A DNA stretch of 37,625 nt from Candidatus Omnitrophota bacterium. Its GTDB lineage: Bacteria; Omnitrophota; Gorgyraeia; Zapsychrales; Fredricksoniimonadaceae. This document shows, in pieces, positions 16,556 through 26,062 of the stretch. The DNA is taken from positions 1-37,625 of the forward strand of contig JADFYF010000014.1 in the NCBI GenBank assembly GCA_015233165.1. The letters are read 5' to 3'. The notes below the pieces were generated by a model that saw only the letters and a program-made list of their open reading frames with translations, did not search any database and was not told the origin of the DNA. The first letter of the stretch is position 1. Every line of letters begins with the position of its first letter. A program made the translations under genes and the position numbers.

Positions 16556-19500
16556 CCTTATCACAATCATCTGGCAATTTCTTTAAAGCCACATTTAACA
16601 GGGCTTCTTTCTGCCAAAGAATATTCTTCTTAGTCCCCCTAATCCGGATCACAATCTCCGCATCCTCTTCTTTTAACTCAAAATCATCTTCATCAAACGC
16701 AAGCTCTACGACCAGAAGCTTCAATCCTTGTCGGGCACTTGAACTCCTGAATTTACAATAATTCTCATAATTATTCTTGGATTTAGCAGGGTTAAAAAAC
16801 GTTGTAATCCCCCATAATGTCCCAGGAAGATTCTGTGAAAATTGTGGAATATCATCCGAACTGTACTTTCGAAAGACTTTTCTAGTATCCTCTAAGATCA
16901 CCGATCCATGAGCACGGGTAGTCTTAGTCCCGGGAAGTCGTCGGTAATTTCCCCAATCCCGATCACGGTAAACAACATTAGCCGAACGTAAAATTCTCAT
17001 CAAAAAATCCACATCCATATGATACTCTTCAGCTTCATCATAATATCCTATGACATCATGCAAAGACTTGTGATAAAAATAACTCGCTGGATTCCATGGA
17101 AAAGCAACTCTTTCCCAAACCACATCATTGAAATTCAAATTGGGATACTTAAACGATTGAATGACATTATTATCCTTATCCCACACCTTTAAATTACCCA
17201 ACACAAAACTTCCCTGCACTAATCCCTCAAAACTGGCGATCACCTCGTTGAATACATCCAAACTATAAAAATCATCGACATTCAACGTTCCTATAATACT
17301 TCCCCTGGCTACCTTGATCGCTTCATTCATGGCCTTGCTTTGATTCGTTCCCGCAACAGAAATAAGACGGATATGCGGATACTTACGACTATATTGCCCG
17401 ACAATCTCCAAGGTCCGATCCTTGGATCCTCCGTCATAAATAATATGTTCTATCTTATCCAGACATCCTTGTTCAATCACATTCTTGATGCAAGATTCAA
17501 TATGCCGCTCTCCATTTAAAACAGGAGTGACCACAGATATTATAGGCTGTAACTCTGCGCTGATCTGCTCCAAGATTTCCATGGAACTCCACATCGATGA
17601 TGGAAGCATCGCAATATTGAGTTTAGGGACCATCTTTTGGGCAAGGATCTCATTGGCCGCTTGCTTAGCATCGATGCGCTTCGACTGCATCATGTCCCCG
17701 ACAAGACCCCAAAAAGCCTTTGTCCGCTGATTCGCCTTACACACAAAAAATCCTGTAGAAACATGGACAGGATCTTTGGAATTTTTTCCAGCCTCCTGTT
17801 TGAAAAAAATATCAACCTTAGGGGAGTCTGACAAAGTTTTCCTCAAAAGGGACTCAAGAGGGGTAACCCACCGAATATCAACATCTGAAAAAATAAAAAA
17901 ACCGTTCTCACCATGACTGTCAATCGTCTCTAAAATAAAGCGTATCTTGGGAAGAACGGTTCCCGCCCATCCTTCTGCTCTATATCCCTCTGTTAGACTG
18001 GACTGAGTAACTTCTCTAGAGATCACAACAAAACCATCTTTCTTCATCCTTAATACCCATCTCTGATAAAGCGATTGAAGGGAAGATCTATAAATGGTAT
18101 AGATCTTCCACGATCCTAAAGACTCGATCGGTAAATACCTTGCTCGAATGGGTTGTCTTGTCTTAGGGTCGAGGATTTTAGAATGATAAGAATTGGCATC
18201 TACAAAGGCATCGACAACTAACTTTCGATTGGCATGAACATGCCATGTCTTAATATCCAAGGATGGATTAAGAACATTAAATCCCGCCCGTTCTAATTCA
18301 TATGCAATCCACCCATCACATCCCAAATAACCAATACGAATATCCGCAAAAACACCTGTAAGCGGGGCCCGAAAGATCCAGGTATCTTGAGAATAATAAT
18401 TGCGTTCCCAAAGAGAGCCCTCCCAATTCTTATAAGGGGCAAAATTATACCGGGTCAAGGCAAGAACCTTACGACTAAAATCATACTCCCGCAAAAGTTC
18501 CAGAGACTCATCTAAAAAAATATCCGCATTCGCAATAGCGACCATCTTTCCAGATAAATACTGATTGGCATAATCAATAAACGTCCGATACGTCGGGTAT
18601 TCTTTTAAAAAAACGACCTGAATCTTCTCATTTTGTAAAACCTCTTTCCATAGACCTGTCGTGTCCTCATAAAACACATATATCCGCTTAATATAAGGAT
18701 TCTCGATATTCTTATAAAGACAAGAGAAAAACTCTTCCCTGCGTTTTGGGTCAGGATCATCCCAAAGAGATACCAAAAGATGAACAAATCCATCACTGGA
18801 GTTTGCCATGATCTCGTTAGATCTCTCTTTATTTAACAAAGATCTCAAGAGGTCGATATCAATCTTTATATTATTCTTTTCGTCACATTCGACCGTTATA
18901 AATTTATGCTTTACATGTCCCGCTGAGATTGAATTATTAAATAGAGACTTATCTATCCGCTTATTCGGACAAAATTCGATGATTAAAGGGTTTCCTAAAC
19001 TAAATAAAGAATTCTTAAATGCCGAGCCATGAGCACCGATGATCACTTGGGCATTAGAAAACAGCTCAATTGTCTTTTCAAGACCTTCATGACCCTCAAA
19101 AATCGTAAACCCCTGTTCTTTTAAGAAACACCTAACTTCCTCTTCATTGAGCACCCCTCTTGAAGAGATATTGACCCTTGAAAGGTAAAGCTTGGTCGGC
19201 TTTGCGTCAGGAATAGGTTTATATTTCTCCCTCATCCATTCTACCGTGCTAGGAATCCAACTGGCGAGCCAGTTGGACATAGAGCCGTACCAAAGCTTTG
19301 GCACTCTATAGAGCAAGTCCGTACTATCATCATTCTTAAAATTCAACACCTTCAGGTGTTGCTTATCGTATCCAAACTTATGAAAATGTTGATCTAAATT
19401 AAATATATGTCTTGTAGGTGCATTAATCAGCAGTGTCGGACTATCAAGATCTAATGTCTCGATTTTCTGTAATGTCTGTATATTGTCCCACAGGTGTCCA

Positions 19501-19811
19501 TACGGATACCAATTAAAATAACTTAAGCAGTATACAAAATTAACACCCTCTGGCAAATCAACTATTGTAGTAGATTCTTTGACGCGCCTAATTATCTCCT
19601 CTTTATCCTGTTTCCTTATCTTGCACCAGTTATAAGCCCCCTGCATAGCCTCCAAAATAGGATTCTTATTCGCATCAAGGACTACGCCATCTTTACCAAT
19701 AAAGACGTCTTTTAATTCAAGGATGTATTGAGGATATTGGAGAGATGAGTCCCTCTGAGGGAAATCTATTTTCCTGATAACGGAGGTATTCATATCCATA
19801 ACCTTATCCAT
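16371..19811 (-). CDS. Giant multi-domain glycosyltransferase with a chimeric C-terminus
   Basis: 1146 residues, of which 1-1085 are native. Order: a GT61-like domain (~1-330; LYLSR at 208-212, [18 protein letters not shown] at ~258-270); a GT-A-like domain (~340-560; [18 protein letters not shown]); a nucleotide-diphospho-sugar transferase-like domain (~565-745; DVDIRW at 643-648, [11 protein letters not shown]); a GT2 domain (~755-930; [33 protein letters not shown]); and the start of a second GT-A-like domain as in the gene at 2-1543. After DDCDKVV the frame crosses the junction at 16556 and adds 61 residues from mreB DNA in the wrong frame, losing about 228 residues, including the WLDCD motif, compared with the paralogue. 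It starts by 8-nt overlap with the SGNH gene. Likely builds a complex surface glycan; the sugars are unknown. Confidence 0.85.
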   Translation of the reverse strand: MDKVMDMNTSVIRKIDFPQRDSSLQYPQYILELKDVFIGKDGVVLDANKNPILEAMQGAYNWCKIRKQDKEEIIRRVKESTTIVDLPEGVNFVYCLSYFNWYPYGHLWDNIQTLQKIETLDLDSPTLLINAPTRHIFNLDQHFHKFGYDKQHLKVLNFKNDDSTDLLYRVPKLWYGSMSNWLASWIPSTVEWMREKYKPIPDAKPTKLYLSRVNISSRGVLNEEEVRCFLKEQGFTIFEGHEGLEKTIELFSNAQVIIGAHGSAFKNSLFSLGNPLIIEFCPNKRIDKSLFNNSISAGHVKHKFITVECDEKNNIKIDIDLLRSLLNKERSNEIMANSSDGFVHLLVSLWDDPDPKRREEFFSCLYKNIENPYIKRIYVFYEDTTGLWKEVLQNEKIQVVFLKEYPTYRTFIDYANQYLSGKMVAIANADIFLDESLELLREYDFSRKVLALTRYNFAPYKNWEGSLWERNYYSQDTWIFRAPLTGVFADIRIGYLGCDGWIAYELERAGFNVLNPSLDIKTWHVHANRKLVVDAFVDANSYHSKILDPKTRQPIRARYLPIESLGSWKIYTIYRSSLQSLYQRWVLRMKKDGFVVISREVTQSSLTEGYRAEGWAGTVLPKIRFILETIDSHGENGFFIFSDVDIRWVTPLESLLRKTLSDSPKVDIFFKQEAGKNSKDPVHVSTGFFVCKANQRTKAFWGLVGDMMQSKRIDAKQAANEILAQKMVPKLNIAMLPSSMWSSMEILEQISAELQPIISVVTPVLNGERHIESCIKNVIEQGCLDKIEHIIYDGGSKDRTLEIVGQYSRKYPHIRLISVAGTNQSKAMNEAIKVARGSIIGTLNVDDFYSLDVFNEVIASFEGLVQGSFVLGNLKVWDKDNNVIQSFKYPNLNFNDVVWERVAFPWNPASYFYHKSLHDVIGYYDEAEEYHMDVDFLMRILRSANVVYRDRDWGNYRRLPGTKTTRAHGSVILEDTRKVFRKYSSDDIPQFSQNLPGTLWGITTFFNPAKSKNNYENYCKFRSSSARQGLKLLVVELAFDEDDFELKEEDAEIVIRIRGTKKNILWQKEALLNVALKKLPDDCDKVVLFLILKSRRPCLNILLRRFSPVSFIFVPPLLLRSLQELRKLKNVRLSIQLNTPVLVMSF

Positions 19812-20907
19812 TTATATCCAAATGTTTAGAAAGTACAGACAAAAGATGTTCACAATAACGTCGAGCAGCCTCTTTTTTTACATGCTTCCAATCCATATCC
19901 CTGTAGTCTTCTGAAGAAAACAAAAATTGCCCTTCCCGGGAAATAAACAATACATTTTGATGCCGATGGACTATCGGCATCAGCCTGTCTCGAAAAACCT
20001 TGTTGGCCTTCAAAGCTAAAACGGAAGACATCACAGTAGGAAGATATTGCCCTTCAAGGATAACCACTCTAATGTCTCTTTTCTCAAAGAAGGATATAAA
20101 TTCTTCCAGCGCTAGCCAACCCTTCTCATTCACATTTAAACGACCGTATAAGTTTTCACTATCAATTATGGCTGATTTGAGAAACTCCTCTTGGGAATAA
20201 TAAGTCTTTCTTCTTATAACCTTTTTCTCATACTCCACATCTTCAGCAGAAACTCCTATGAGCTTATTCAAGAAACTTCGCATAATAAAACCCTGCTTAA
20301 CCTCAGGAACAAAATTCTCATAGACAATGGGACATGCTTTGCAAAAACGCTTGACCCAACCCTTTTGCCCTACTTCAATATCTCTGACTAAGAAACTTAT
20401 CAAATAATCCGCCTCCATTGGAAGAGCCTTCACTCCGTCGATACTATAATTTCGAACCATATCGAACTCTGAAATATATAAAATAACCGCTCGAGGATGT
20501 TTCAATAGAATTTCTTTCCTAAAAAACGAATACTCATCAAATGCTAAACTTGATGAACACATAGAGAATATCCATTGTGATTGACCAAATACATGACCCG
20601 ATTGACTTGAACCCAGAGAAAAATATTGACTATTTCTTTCTGAAACCTTCCTCCAAGACCCAACTGTATTTTCCAAGCTATGATTTTGTCTATTAGTAAT
20701 ATCTACTCCTAACTTGAGATTTTTTCCATAAATCGGCCAAACGACATCATTATCCAGAAATAACATCCTCAAACTAACAACCAACACAATAAACATCAGT
20801 ACACTCAATACCGTTCTCCAAACACCCCGTGAAAAACGCTCCACAATAACGAGTCCCAACGTAATGCCCATCACAAGCACAATCAAAAATATAAAAATCC
20901 CGTTCAC
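19804..20907 (-). CDS. Membrane-anchored SGNH-like partner of MBOAT acyltransferase (right copy)
   Basis: Same 367-residue product as at 10593-11696: N-terminal membrane segments, GSSQS (99-103) and DWKH (339-342). In this copy it sits in the intact operon, 12 nt after the MBOAT gene and overlapping the start of the full-context glycosyltransferase by 8 nt. That spacing implies coupled translation of acyl-transfer and glycan-building proteins. The SGNH/DltD-type assignment rests on these motifs plus the adjacent MBOAT; overall similarity to well-known members is modest. Confidence 0.6.
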   Translation of the reverse strand: MNGIFIFLIVLVMGITLGLVIVERFSRGVWRTVLSVLMFIVLVVSLRMLFLDNDVVWPIYGKNLKLGVDITNRQNHSLENTVGSWRKVSERNSQYFSLGSSQSGHVFGQSQWIFSMCSSSLAFDEYSFFRKEILLKHPRAVILYISEFDMVRNYSIDGVKALPMEADYLISFLVRDIEVGQKGWVKRFCKACPIVYENFVPEVKQGFIMRSFLNKLIGVSAEDVEYEKKVIRRKTYYSQEEFLKSAIIDSENLYGRLNVNEKGWLALEEFISFFEKRDIRVVILEGQYLPTVMSSVLALKANKVFRDRLMPIVHRHQNVLFISREGQFLFSSEDYRDMDWKHVKKEAARRYCEHLLSVLSKHLDING

Positions 20908-20919
20908 CTTAGCCTCACG

Positions 20920-22347
20920 TTAGAACTGAAAATAAATAAACTCATGCCCGCCATACTGTCCCCAAATAAGCCAAAGATAAAGTACGACAACATACAACCA
21001 GAAACGAAAAACCAGCGGCCAGCGACGAACAATATCCTGATCATTCGACCATCGTTGGGCAATCTCCACAATACCAAGAACAAAAATCAAAAACGCTAAC
21101 CATAAAAAGTAAGGCCGAGCTTCCCTAATCGTTGGGACAATATTCCACCCCAGAGCATAGAGCATATCCCATGCCTGCTGAAATGATGAGGCCCTGAAAA
21201 ACAGCCAACCGAGGCAAACACAATGAAACATTATCAACGCGCTAATCATCTGTAAAACACGATCTCCCATTCGTCCCACCACACGCGCCAGCACTTGACC
21301 CAAGGGTTGAAATATTCTATGAAGAATAAGCAGAACCCCATGATAAGCTCCCCAGAACACATACGTCCAATTCGCCCCATGCCACAGACCACCAATAAGC
21401 ATGGTTATAAAGATATTCCAATAAGTGGCAAGCCTTCCCCCTTGACTACCACCACAGGGAATATACAAATAGTCCTTAAGCCATGTTGAGAGACTAATAT
21501 GCCATCTCTGCCAAAATTCACGGGGATTCCGGGAGAAATAAGGATTATTAAAATTAATCATGATCTCAAACCCCATGAGCCTCCCTAATCCTCGGGCCAT
21601 ATTGCTGTAGCCAGCAAAATCACAGTAGATCTGAAACGCAAAAGCGTAAACAGCGACCAGAACCATTGTGCCATGATAGGGTAGGTGCCCGGCAAAGACA
21701 GGATCCACAATCTTAGCCAGGTTATCAGCCACGAACATCTTCTGAAAAAGACCCCAACCAATCAGGTAGCATCCTCCATAGAATTTCTCCCAAGATACAA
21801 CTCTTGGATTAAGCACCTGAGGCAGTAAATCACGAGCCTTCATGATGGGCCCTGCGACCAAATGCGGGAAATAGGTGACAAATAGTGCGTAGTCCCGATA
21901 ACTTGTCACCGGGACCAACTTGTTTCGATAAACATCAAAGACATAACTCATCGCCTGAAATGTATAAAAGGAAATACCTACGGGAAGGATAATCTTAAGG
22001 ACAGAGTGATGAAGATGCATTCCCCCTATACTTAATAAATTCTCAAGATTCGCTGCGAAGAAGTTAAAGTACTTAAAAAAGCCAAGAATGCCAAGGCTCA
22101 CGATAAAATTAATAACAAGAAACAGCTTACGAACATAGGTATCCGACGATCGAAAGATCCCCTGCGCACAAAAAAAATCCGTCGTGATGGAAACAAACAT
22201 CAACGCTAGAAATCGCCAATCCCAGGCTCCGTAAAAAATACAACTGGCCACCAAAAGCATACGATTTTGCCAGCGATGCCTAAGAAGCAAATAAAGCAAA
22301 TACACAATGGGGAAGAATAAAGCGAATTGAAGCGAATTAAAAACCAT
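20920..22347 (-). CDS. MBOAT family O-acyltransferase, AlgI/DltB-like (right copy)
   Basis: Same 475-residue product as at 11709-13136, with the catalytic His323 in WHGANW and the conserved FWQRWHISLSTW segment. It lies 7 nt behind the ABC-2 permease gene and 12 nt before its SGNH partner in the intact mreB-led operon. With the partner it is expected to O-acylate an exported polysaccharide at the outer face of the inner membrane; the acceptor cannot be read from the sequence. Confidence 0.9.
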   Translation of the reverse strand: MVFNSLQFALFFPIVYLLYLLLRHRWQNRMLLVASCIFYGAWDWRFLALMFVSITTDFFCAQGIFRSSDTYVRKLFLVINFIVSLGILGFFKYFNFFAANLENLLSIGGMHLHHSVLKIILPVGISFYTFQAMSYVFDVYRNKLVPVTSYRDYALFVTYFPHLVAGPIMKARDLLPQVLNPRVVSWEKFYGGCYLIGWGLFQKMFVADNLAKIVDPVFAGHLPYHGTMVLVAVYAFAFQIYCDFAGYSNMARGLGRLMGFEIMINFNNPYFSRNPREFWQRWHISLSTWLKDYLYIPCGGSQGGRLATYWNIFITMLIGGLWHGANWTYVFWGAYHGVLLILHRIFQPLGQVLARVVGRMGDRVLQMISALIMFHCVCLGWLFFRASSFQQAWDMLYALGWNIVPTIREARPYFLWLAFLIFVLGIVEIAQRWSNDQDIVRRWPLVFRFWLYVVVLYLWLIWGQYGGHEFIYFQF

Positions 22348-22354
22348 AGCCCTG

Positions 22355-23122
22355 TTAACTCTTAATCCCTATACCCTTCTTAAGAAGCACGATATTGATT
22401 TGCCACAACACCAGGGTTAAAACAATAAGCAATCCTGCGCTAAAAGGCACGCTGACGTCTGAAAAACCAAAAAATCCATAACGAAAGCCATCGATCATAT
22501 ACAAAATAGGATTAAGCTTAGAGAGATTCTGCCAGAAGACAGGAAGTCTTGAGATGGAATAAAAAACGCCTCCTAAATAAATCAACGGCACTAAAACAAA
22601 ATTCTGAAAAATGGCCACCTCGTCGAAATTCCTAGCAAAAATGCCATTAATCAAGGCTGCCAATGAAAAAACGGCTGAGGTGAGAATCATAAAGAGCATC
22701 ACAATCCCAAATTGATGAATCGTTGGATGCGTAAAGAAACAGGACACTAGAAAGACAAGGGCTCCGACGACTATCCCCCGGATTATCCCAGCGGTGGCAT
22801 AACCGCCGACAATGACCCATTCCTGCATCGGAGAGACCAACATCTCCTCGATGCTGCGTTGAAACTTCGCTCCAAAAAAGGAACTGACCACATTGCCATA
22901 GGCGCTGTTAATCACCGCCATCATCACAAGCCCTGGGACAATAAAGGACATATAGGTAACCCCGTTGATCGCCCCGACCTGAGAACCGATAAACTTTCCA
23001 AAAATAATAAAATACAAACTCTGCGTCACTAACGGAGGCAACAGGGTCTGCGTCCAAATCCTGATAATTCTAGAAATTTCTTTACGCAACAGAGTTTGAA
23101 AGGCAATCCATTGATATTTCAT
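22355..23122 (-). CDS. ABC-2 type transporter permease (right copy)
   Basis: Same 255-residue six-helix product as at 13144-13911, with the GGVFYSISRLP family segment. It is downstream of its ATPase gene and separated from it by a palindromic element ending just before its SD. Expected to form the membrane channel of the exporter, possibly for the glycan assembled by the glycosyltransferase at the end of the operon (inference from neighbours). Confidence 0.88.
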   Translation of the reverse strand: MKYQWIAFQTLLRKEISRIIRIWTQTLLPPLVTQSLYFIIFGKFIGSQVGAINGVTYMSFIVPGLVMMAVINSAYGNVVSSFFGAKFQRSIEEMLVSPMQEWVIVGGYATAGIIRGIVVGALVFLVSCFFTHPTIHQFGIVMLFMILTSAVFSLAALINGIFARNFDEVAIFQNFVLVPLIYLGGVFYSISRLPVFWQNLSKLNPILYMIDGFRYGFFGFSDVSVPFSAGLLIVLTLVLWQINIVLLKKGIGIKS

Positions 23123-23134
23123 AACTTCCCATAT

Positions 23135-23232
23135 GTCATGCTCGAATGCTTTAGTCGGGCATCTAGAACTTTAGCCAACCCTGCCTACCGGCAGGCAGGC
23201 CTGGACCCCCGACAGAAACATTCGGGGGTGAC
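23135..23232. repeat. Palindromic element between the ABC genes (copy C, right)
   Basis: Duplicate of 13924-14021 carried within the 8-kb repeat. It lies in the operon mRNA between the ATPase and permease cistrons and would fold into strong hairpins there. Confidence 0.85.
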
Positions 23233-23241
23233 AAAGTTTCT

Positions 23242-24141
23242 TTATAGTAACGATAAAAATAACTTCTCCAGACGCTGCCCCTTAGGATGAACGTCGGTGA
23301 TATCAAATTTATTATTAATCAGTTTAATCAACAACCCATTAAGCTGCTCGTCACGATTTAATTCCACTTCCAACGTATGATCATCAACAACCACCGGCTT
23401 ATACGCCTCAAGGCCTGCTAGTGATTCCATTGTCTTAACCGCAATCACATAGGTTTCCTGGGTGATAAATTTGTTTAAATTCTTTACACTATCTAGACGG
23501 ACAATCTGACCTTCCTTGATAATGGCAGCATTGCGACACATCTGCTGAACTTCTTCTAAATAATGCGTGGTCAAAAGAATCGTCACGCCCTGAGCATTCA
23601 GCTCACGCAGATAATCCCACATCCCCACACGCAGTTGAACATCAACACCTGCTGTCGGTTCGTCTAAGACGAGAACCCTAGGTTTGTGAACGAGAGCACG
23701 CGCAATCATCAGACGACGTTTCATCCCCCCTGAAAGCGTACGTGCCATGGCATTTTTTTTGTCCCATAATCCAACCTTCTTTAAAACCTCCTCGGTATTC
23801 TTAACGGCTATTTTTCTTTCAATCCCAAAAAATCCCGCCTGGATCGAAACAATGTCATGAACCTTCTCAAACATATTGAAATTAAACTCCTGAGGAACAA
23901 CGCCGATACATCGTTTGGCTAAATCAAATTCCTGATCAATATTATGATCAAAAACCTTCACGGTGCCCGAGGTCTTATTGACCAGACCAATGAGAATGCT
24001 AATAATCGTCGTCTTACCGGCCCCGTTGGCTCCAAGTAGGGCAAAGAAATCCCCTTGAGGAACAACTAAATCCACCCCCTTCACCGCCTGGGTGCCGTTT
24101 TTGTAGGTCTTGACAAGATTTTTGATTTCAATAGCGTTCAT
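23242..24141 (-). CDS. ABC transporter ATP-binding protein (right copy)
   Basis: Same 299-residue product as at 14031-14930, with Walker A 37-45, LSGGM 136-140 and DE at 160-161. It follows mreC with a 2-nt gap in the intact operon, so MreBC and the exporter are probably made from one transcript. It powers the ABC-2 permease encoded next. Confidence 0.93.
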   Translation of the reverse strand: MNAIEIKNLVKTYKNGTQAVKGVDLVVPQGDFFALLGANGAGKTTIISILIGLVNKTSGTVKVFDHNIDQEFDLAKRCIGVVPQEFNFNMFEKVHDIVSIQAGFFGIERKIAVKNTEEVLKKVGLWDKKNAMARTLSGGMKRRLMIARALVHKPRVLVLDEPTAGVDVQLRVGMWDYLRELNAQGVTILLTTHYLEEVQQMCRNAAIIKEGQIVRLDSVKNLNKFITQETYVIAVKTMESLAGLEAYKPVVVDDHTLEVELNRDEQLNGLLIKLINNKFDITDVHPKGQRLEKLFLSLL

Positions 24142-24143
24142 AG

Positions 24144-24920
24144 TTATCTCTTAATCACCAAAACATCCTCAATCTGCGACAAATCCACCGCCGGCTGCAC
24201 CAGGCATTCAACCGTATGACTGTTCTCACTGGCCTGAACATCCTCGACAATACCGATTAAAATCCCTTCAGGAAATGCGCTACTCAGTTTGGAGGTAATA
24301 ACTCTGTCCCCCACCTTAACATCAGCCTGATCGGTCAAATAGGCTAATCGACAAATACCTCCTAAAGAACCTGTCAGAAGACCACTTTCACGGGTTCTCT
24401 GCACAAGGGCCGCCACACTGAAACTCGGGTCAGAAAGCAAAACAACCTTAGCGGTATGATCCCCTGTTTCAAAAACACGCCCCACAACACCTAGGATCGA
24501 AACAACTGGCAAGCCGACCTTCAAGCCATCCTTCTGCCCTTTGTCAATAATCAAGGACGCATTCCAATTGGAAGGATCACGGCCAATCACATGGGCCAAC
24601 ATAGACGAGTAATCCTGCTTACGGCGAAACTCCGCCATTGTCCCATAACGACTGCTTTCATCAATAGATTCTTGTAAATATAAAAGCCTGGCCTTCAGAG
24701 CCTCCACCTGTTTCCTCTGCTTCATGTAATCATCATAAGTCTCACGAAAATAGAATAACTTCTTTAATTCAAAAACAGGGGCCTGAAACCAACCCACCGG
24801 ACGGCTGGCCAAGTCTAACAATACGGAAGAACGGGGAGTTTTAGGATGAAGAAACAGAATGGCTAAAGGGATGATAAAAATAACAACGTAGATAAGATTT
24901 TTTAAATGTTTACGAAGCAC
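24144..24920 (-). CDS. mreC: MreC, cell-shape protein (right copy)
   Basis: Same 258-residue product as at 14933-15709, but in its natural place 26 nt behind full-length mreB and under the mreB promoter. Single N-terminal helix, coiled coil and periplasmic beta domain. No mreD, penicillin-binding protein 2 or rodA gene follows; the ABC exporter genes occupy that position. Confidence 0.95.
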   Translation of the reverse strand: MLRKHLKNLIYVVIFIIPLAILFLHPKTPRSSVLLDLASRPVGWFQAPVFELKKLFYFRETYDDYMKQRKQVEALKARLLYLQESIDESSRYGTMAEFRRKQDYSSMLAHVIGRDPSNWNASLIIDKGQKDGLKVGLPVVSILGVVGRVFETGDHTAKVVLLSDPSFSVAALVQRTRESGLLTGSLGGICRLAYLTDQADVKVGDRVITSKLSSAFPEGILIGIVEDVQASENSHTVECLVQPAVDLSQIEDVLVIKR

Positions 24921-24946
24921 GGAGGTCTAAACAATGAAAGGACTTT

Positions 24947-26020
24947 TTAAAAATCTAACTTATGGTGCTGGGTAAAACGACGGCGCATCGCCGGAGACAT
25001 GTTAAGCGTTTCACCAGTTCCGTTAACAACCGCTGTTAAAGGATCATCCGCCACATGAACAGGTAAACCTGTTTCCTCAGCAATACGTTTATCTAAACCA
25101 CGAAGCAAGGACCCCCCACCGGCCATCACAATGCCACGATCAATTAAATCAGCCGCCAGTTCAGGAGGAGTATGTTCCAACGTCGATTTAGAAGCATCCA
25201 CAATCGCCTGAACAGGATCTGCCAGGGCTTCACGAATCTCGACGGAAGAAATATTAATTGTCTTGGGTAAACCCGCGATCAAATCACGACCACGAACATC
25301 CATATTTAATTCTTCTTCTAAAGGATAGGCTGACCCTAAACGGATTTTAATTTCTTCAGCGGTACGCTCCCCAATCATCAAATTATAAGTCTTTCGCAAG
25401 TATTCAATAATAGCCACATCCATCTCATCACCGGCGATACGAATGGACTTGGCATAAACCAAACCACCTAAGGAGATAACAGCAAATTCGGTTGTACCAC
25501 CTCCAATATCAATGATCATATTACCAGCGGGTTCATGGACGGGTAGGCCGACACCAATGGCTGCCGCCTTGGGTTCTTCAATCAAAATGACATGACGAGC
25601 ACCGGCGTGTTCAGCTGAATCGATAACCGCACGTTTTTCAACTTCCGTAATTCCTGAAGGGATCGCAATAACAATGGTGGGACGAAAATAAAACTTACTG
25701 GGCTGAACCTTCTTAATAAAATATTTAAGCATGGCCTCCGTGACTTCAAAATCAGAAATAACACCATCCTTCATAGGACGAATCGCCACAATACTGCCAG
25801 GTGTACGGCCTAACATACGTTTAGCTTCTTCTCCGACCGCAACCACTCTATTAGTGTCTTTTTCAATAGCCACAACAGAAGGTTCACACAAAACAACCCC
25901 TTCCCCCTTAACATAAACGAGGGTGGTGGCTGTTCCTAAGTCGATGCCCATGTCCTTGGAAAATAAACCAGAAATGTAGTCGGAAATAAAGGTAAAAAGT
26001 TTTTTGATTTGATTAATCAT
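24947..26020 (-). CDS. mreB: MreB, actin-like cell-shape protein
   Basis: 357 residues. Actin-fold ATP-binding motifs are complete: phosphate 1 DLGTAT (27-32), phosphate 2 [11 protein letters not shown] (171-181) and the adenosine motif [11 protein letters not shown] (298-308). MreB filaments on the inner membrane guide elongation-type peptidoglycan synthesis. The N-terminus ([19 protein letters not shown]) is a longer amphipathic stretch than in E. coli MreB and could serve for membrane binding. The ATG at 26020 has no SD. A canonical promoter ends 8 nt before it, which suggests a leaderless mRNA. The gene heads the operon mreB-mreC-ABC-ABC-MBOAT-SGNH-glycosyltransferase. Confidence 0.97.
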   Translation of the reverse strand: MINQIKKLFTFISDYISGLFSKDMGIDLGTATTLVYVKGEGVVLCEPSVVAIEKDTNRVVAVGEEAKRMLGRTPGSIVAIRPMKDGVISDFEVTEAMLKYFIKKVQPSKFYFRPTIVIAIPSGITEVEKRAVIDSAEHAGARHVILIEEPKAAAIGVGLPVHEPAGNMIIDIGGGTTEFAVISLGGLVYAKSIRIAGDEMDVAIIEYLRKTYNLMIGERTAEEIKIRLGSAYPLEEELNMDVRGRDLIAGLPKTINISSVEIREALADPVQAIVDASKSTLEHTPPELAADLIDRGIVMAGGGSLLRGLDKRIAEETGLPVHVADDPLTAVVNGTGETLNMSPAMRRRFTQHHKLDF

Positions 26021-26021
26021 A

Positions 26022-26057
26022 ATTGGACATAATAACCAAAAGGATATGGAGTGTCAA
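26022..26057 (-). promoter_or_regulatory. mreB: Sigma70-type promoter of the mreB operon, leaderless geometry
   Basis: On the minus strand: TTGACA (26057-26052), a 17-nt spacer, TATTAT (26034-26029), then 8 nt to the ATG. A start about 7 nt after the -10 puts the mRNA 5' end within about 2 nt of the start codon. It lies in the 42-nt gap after aroA and is absent from the left copy of the repeat. Confidence 0.8.
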
Positions 26058-26062
26058 CCTTT

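Larger units (their letters stand above)
17734..25766. repeat. 8,033-bp direct repeat, right copy
   Basis: Same sequence as 8523-16555. Here both edges are natural: the glycosyltransferase frame continues smoothly to the left ([15 protein letters not shown]) and mreB is complete to the right. This copy is therefore in the original context. The 1,178 bp between the copies (16556-17733) is single-copy glycosyltransferase coding sequence. Confidence 0.95.

Noticed and set aside
8523-25766. The 8-kb repeat as a composite transposon or integrative element
   Set aside because: No transposase, integrase, terminal inverted repeats or target duplications are visible, and the content is housekeeping and envelope genes.
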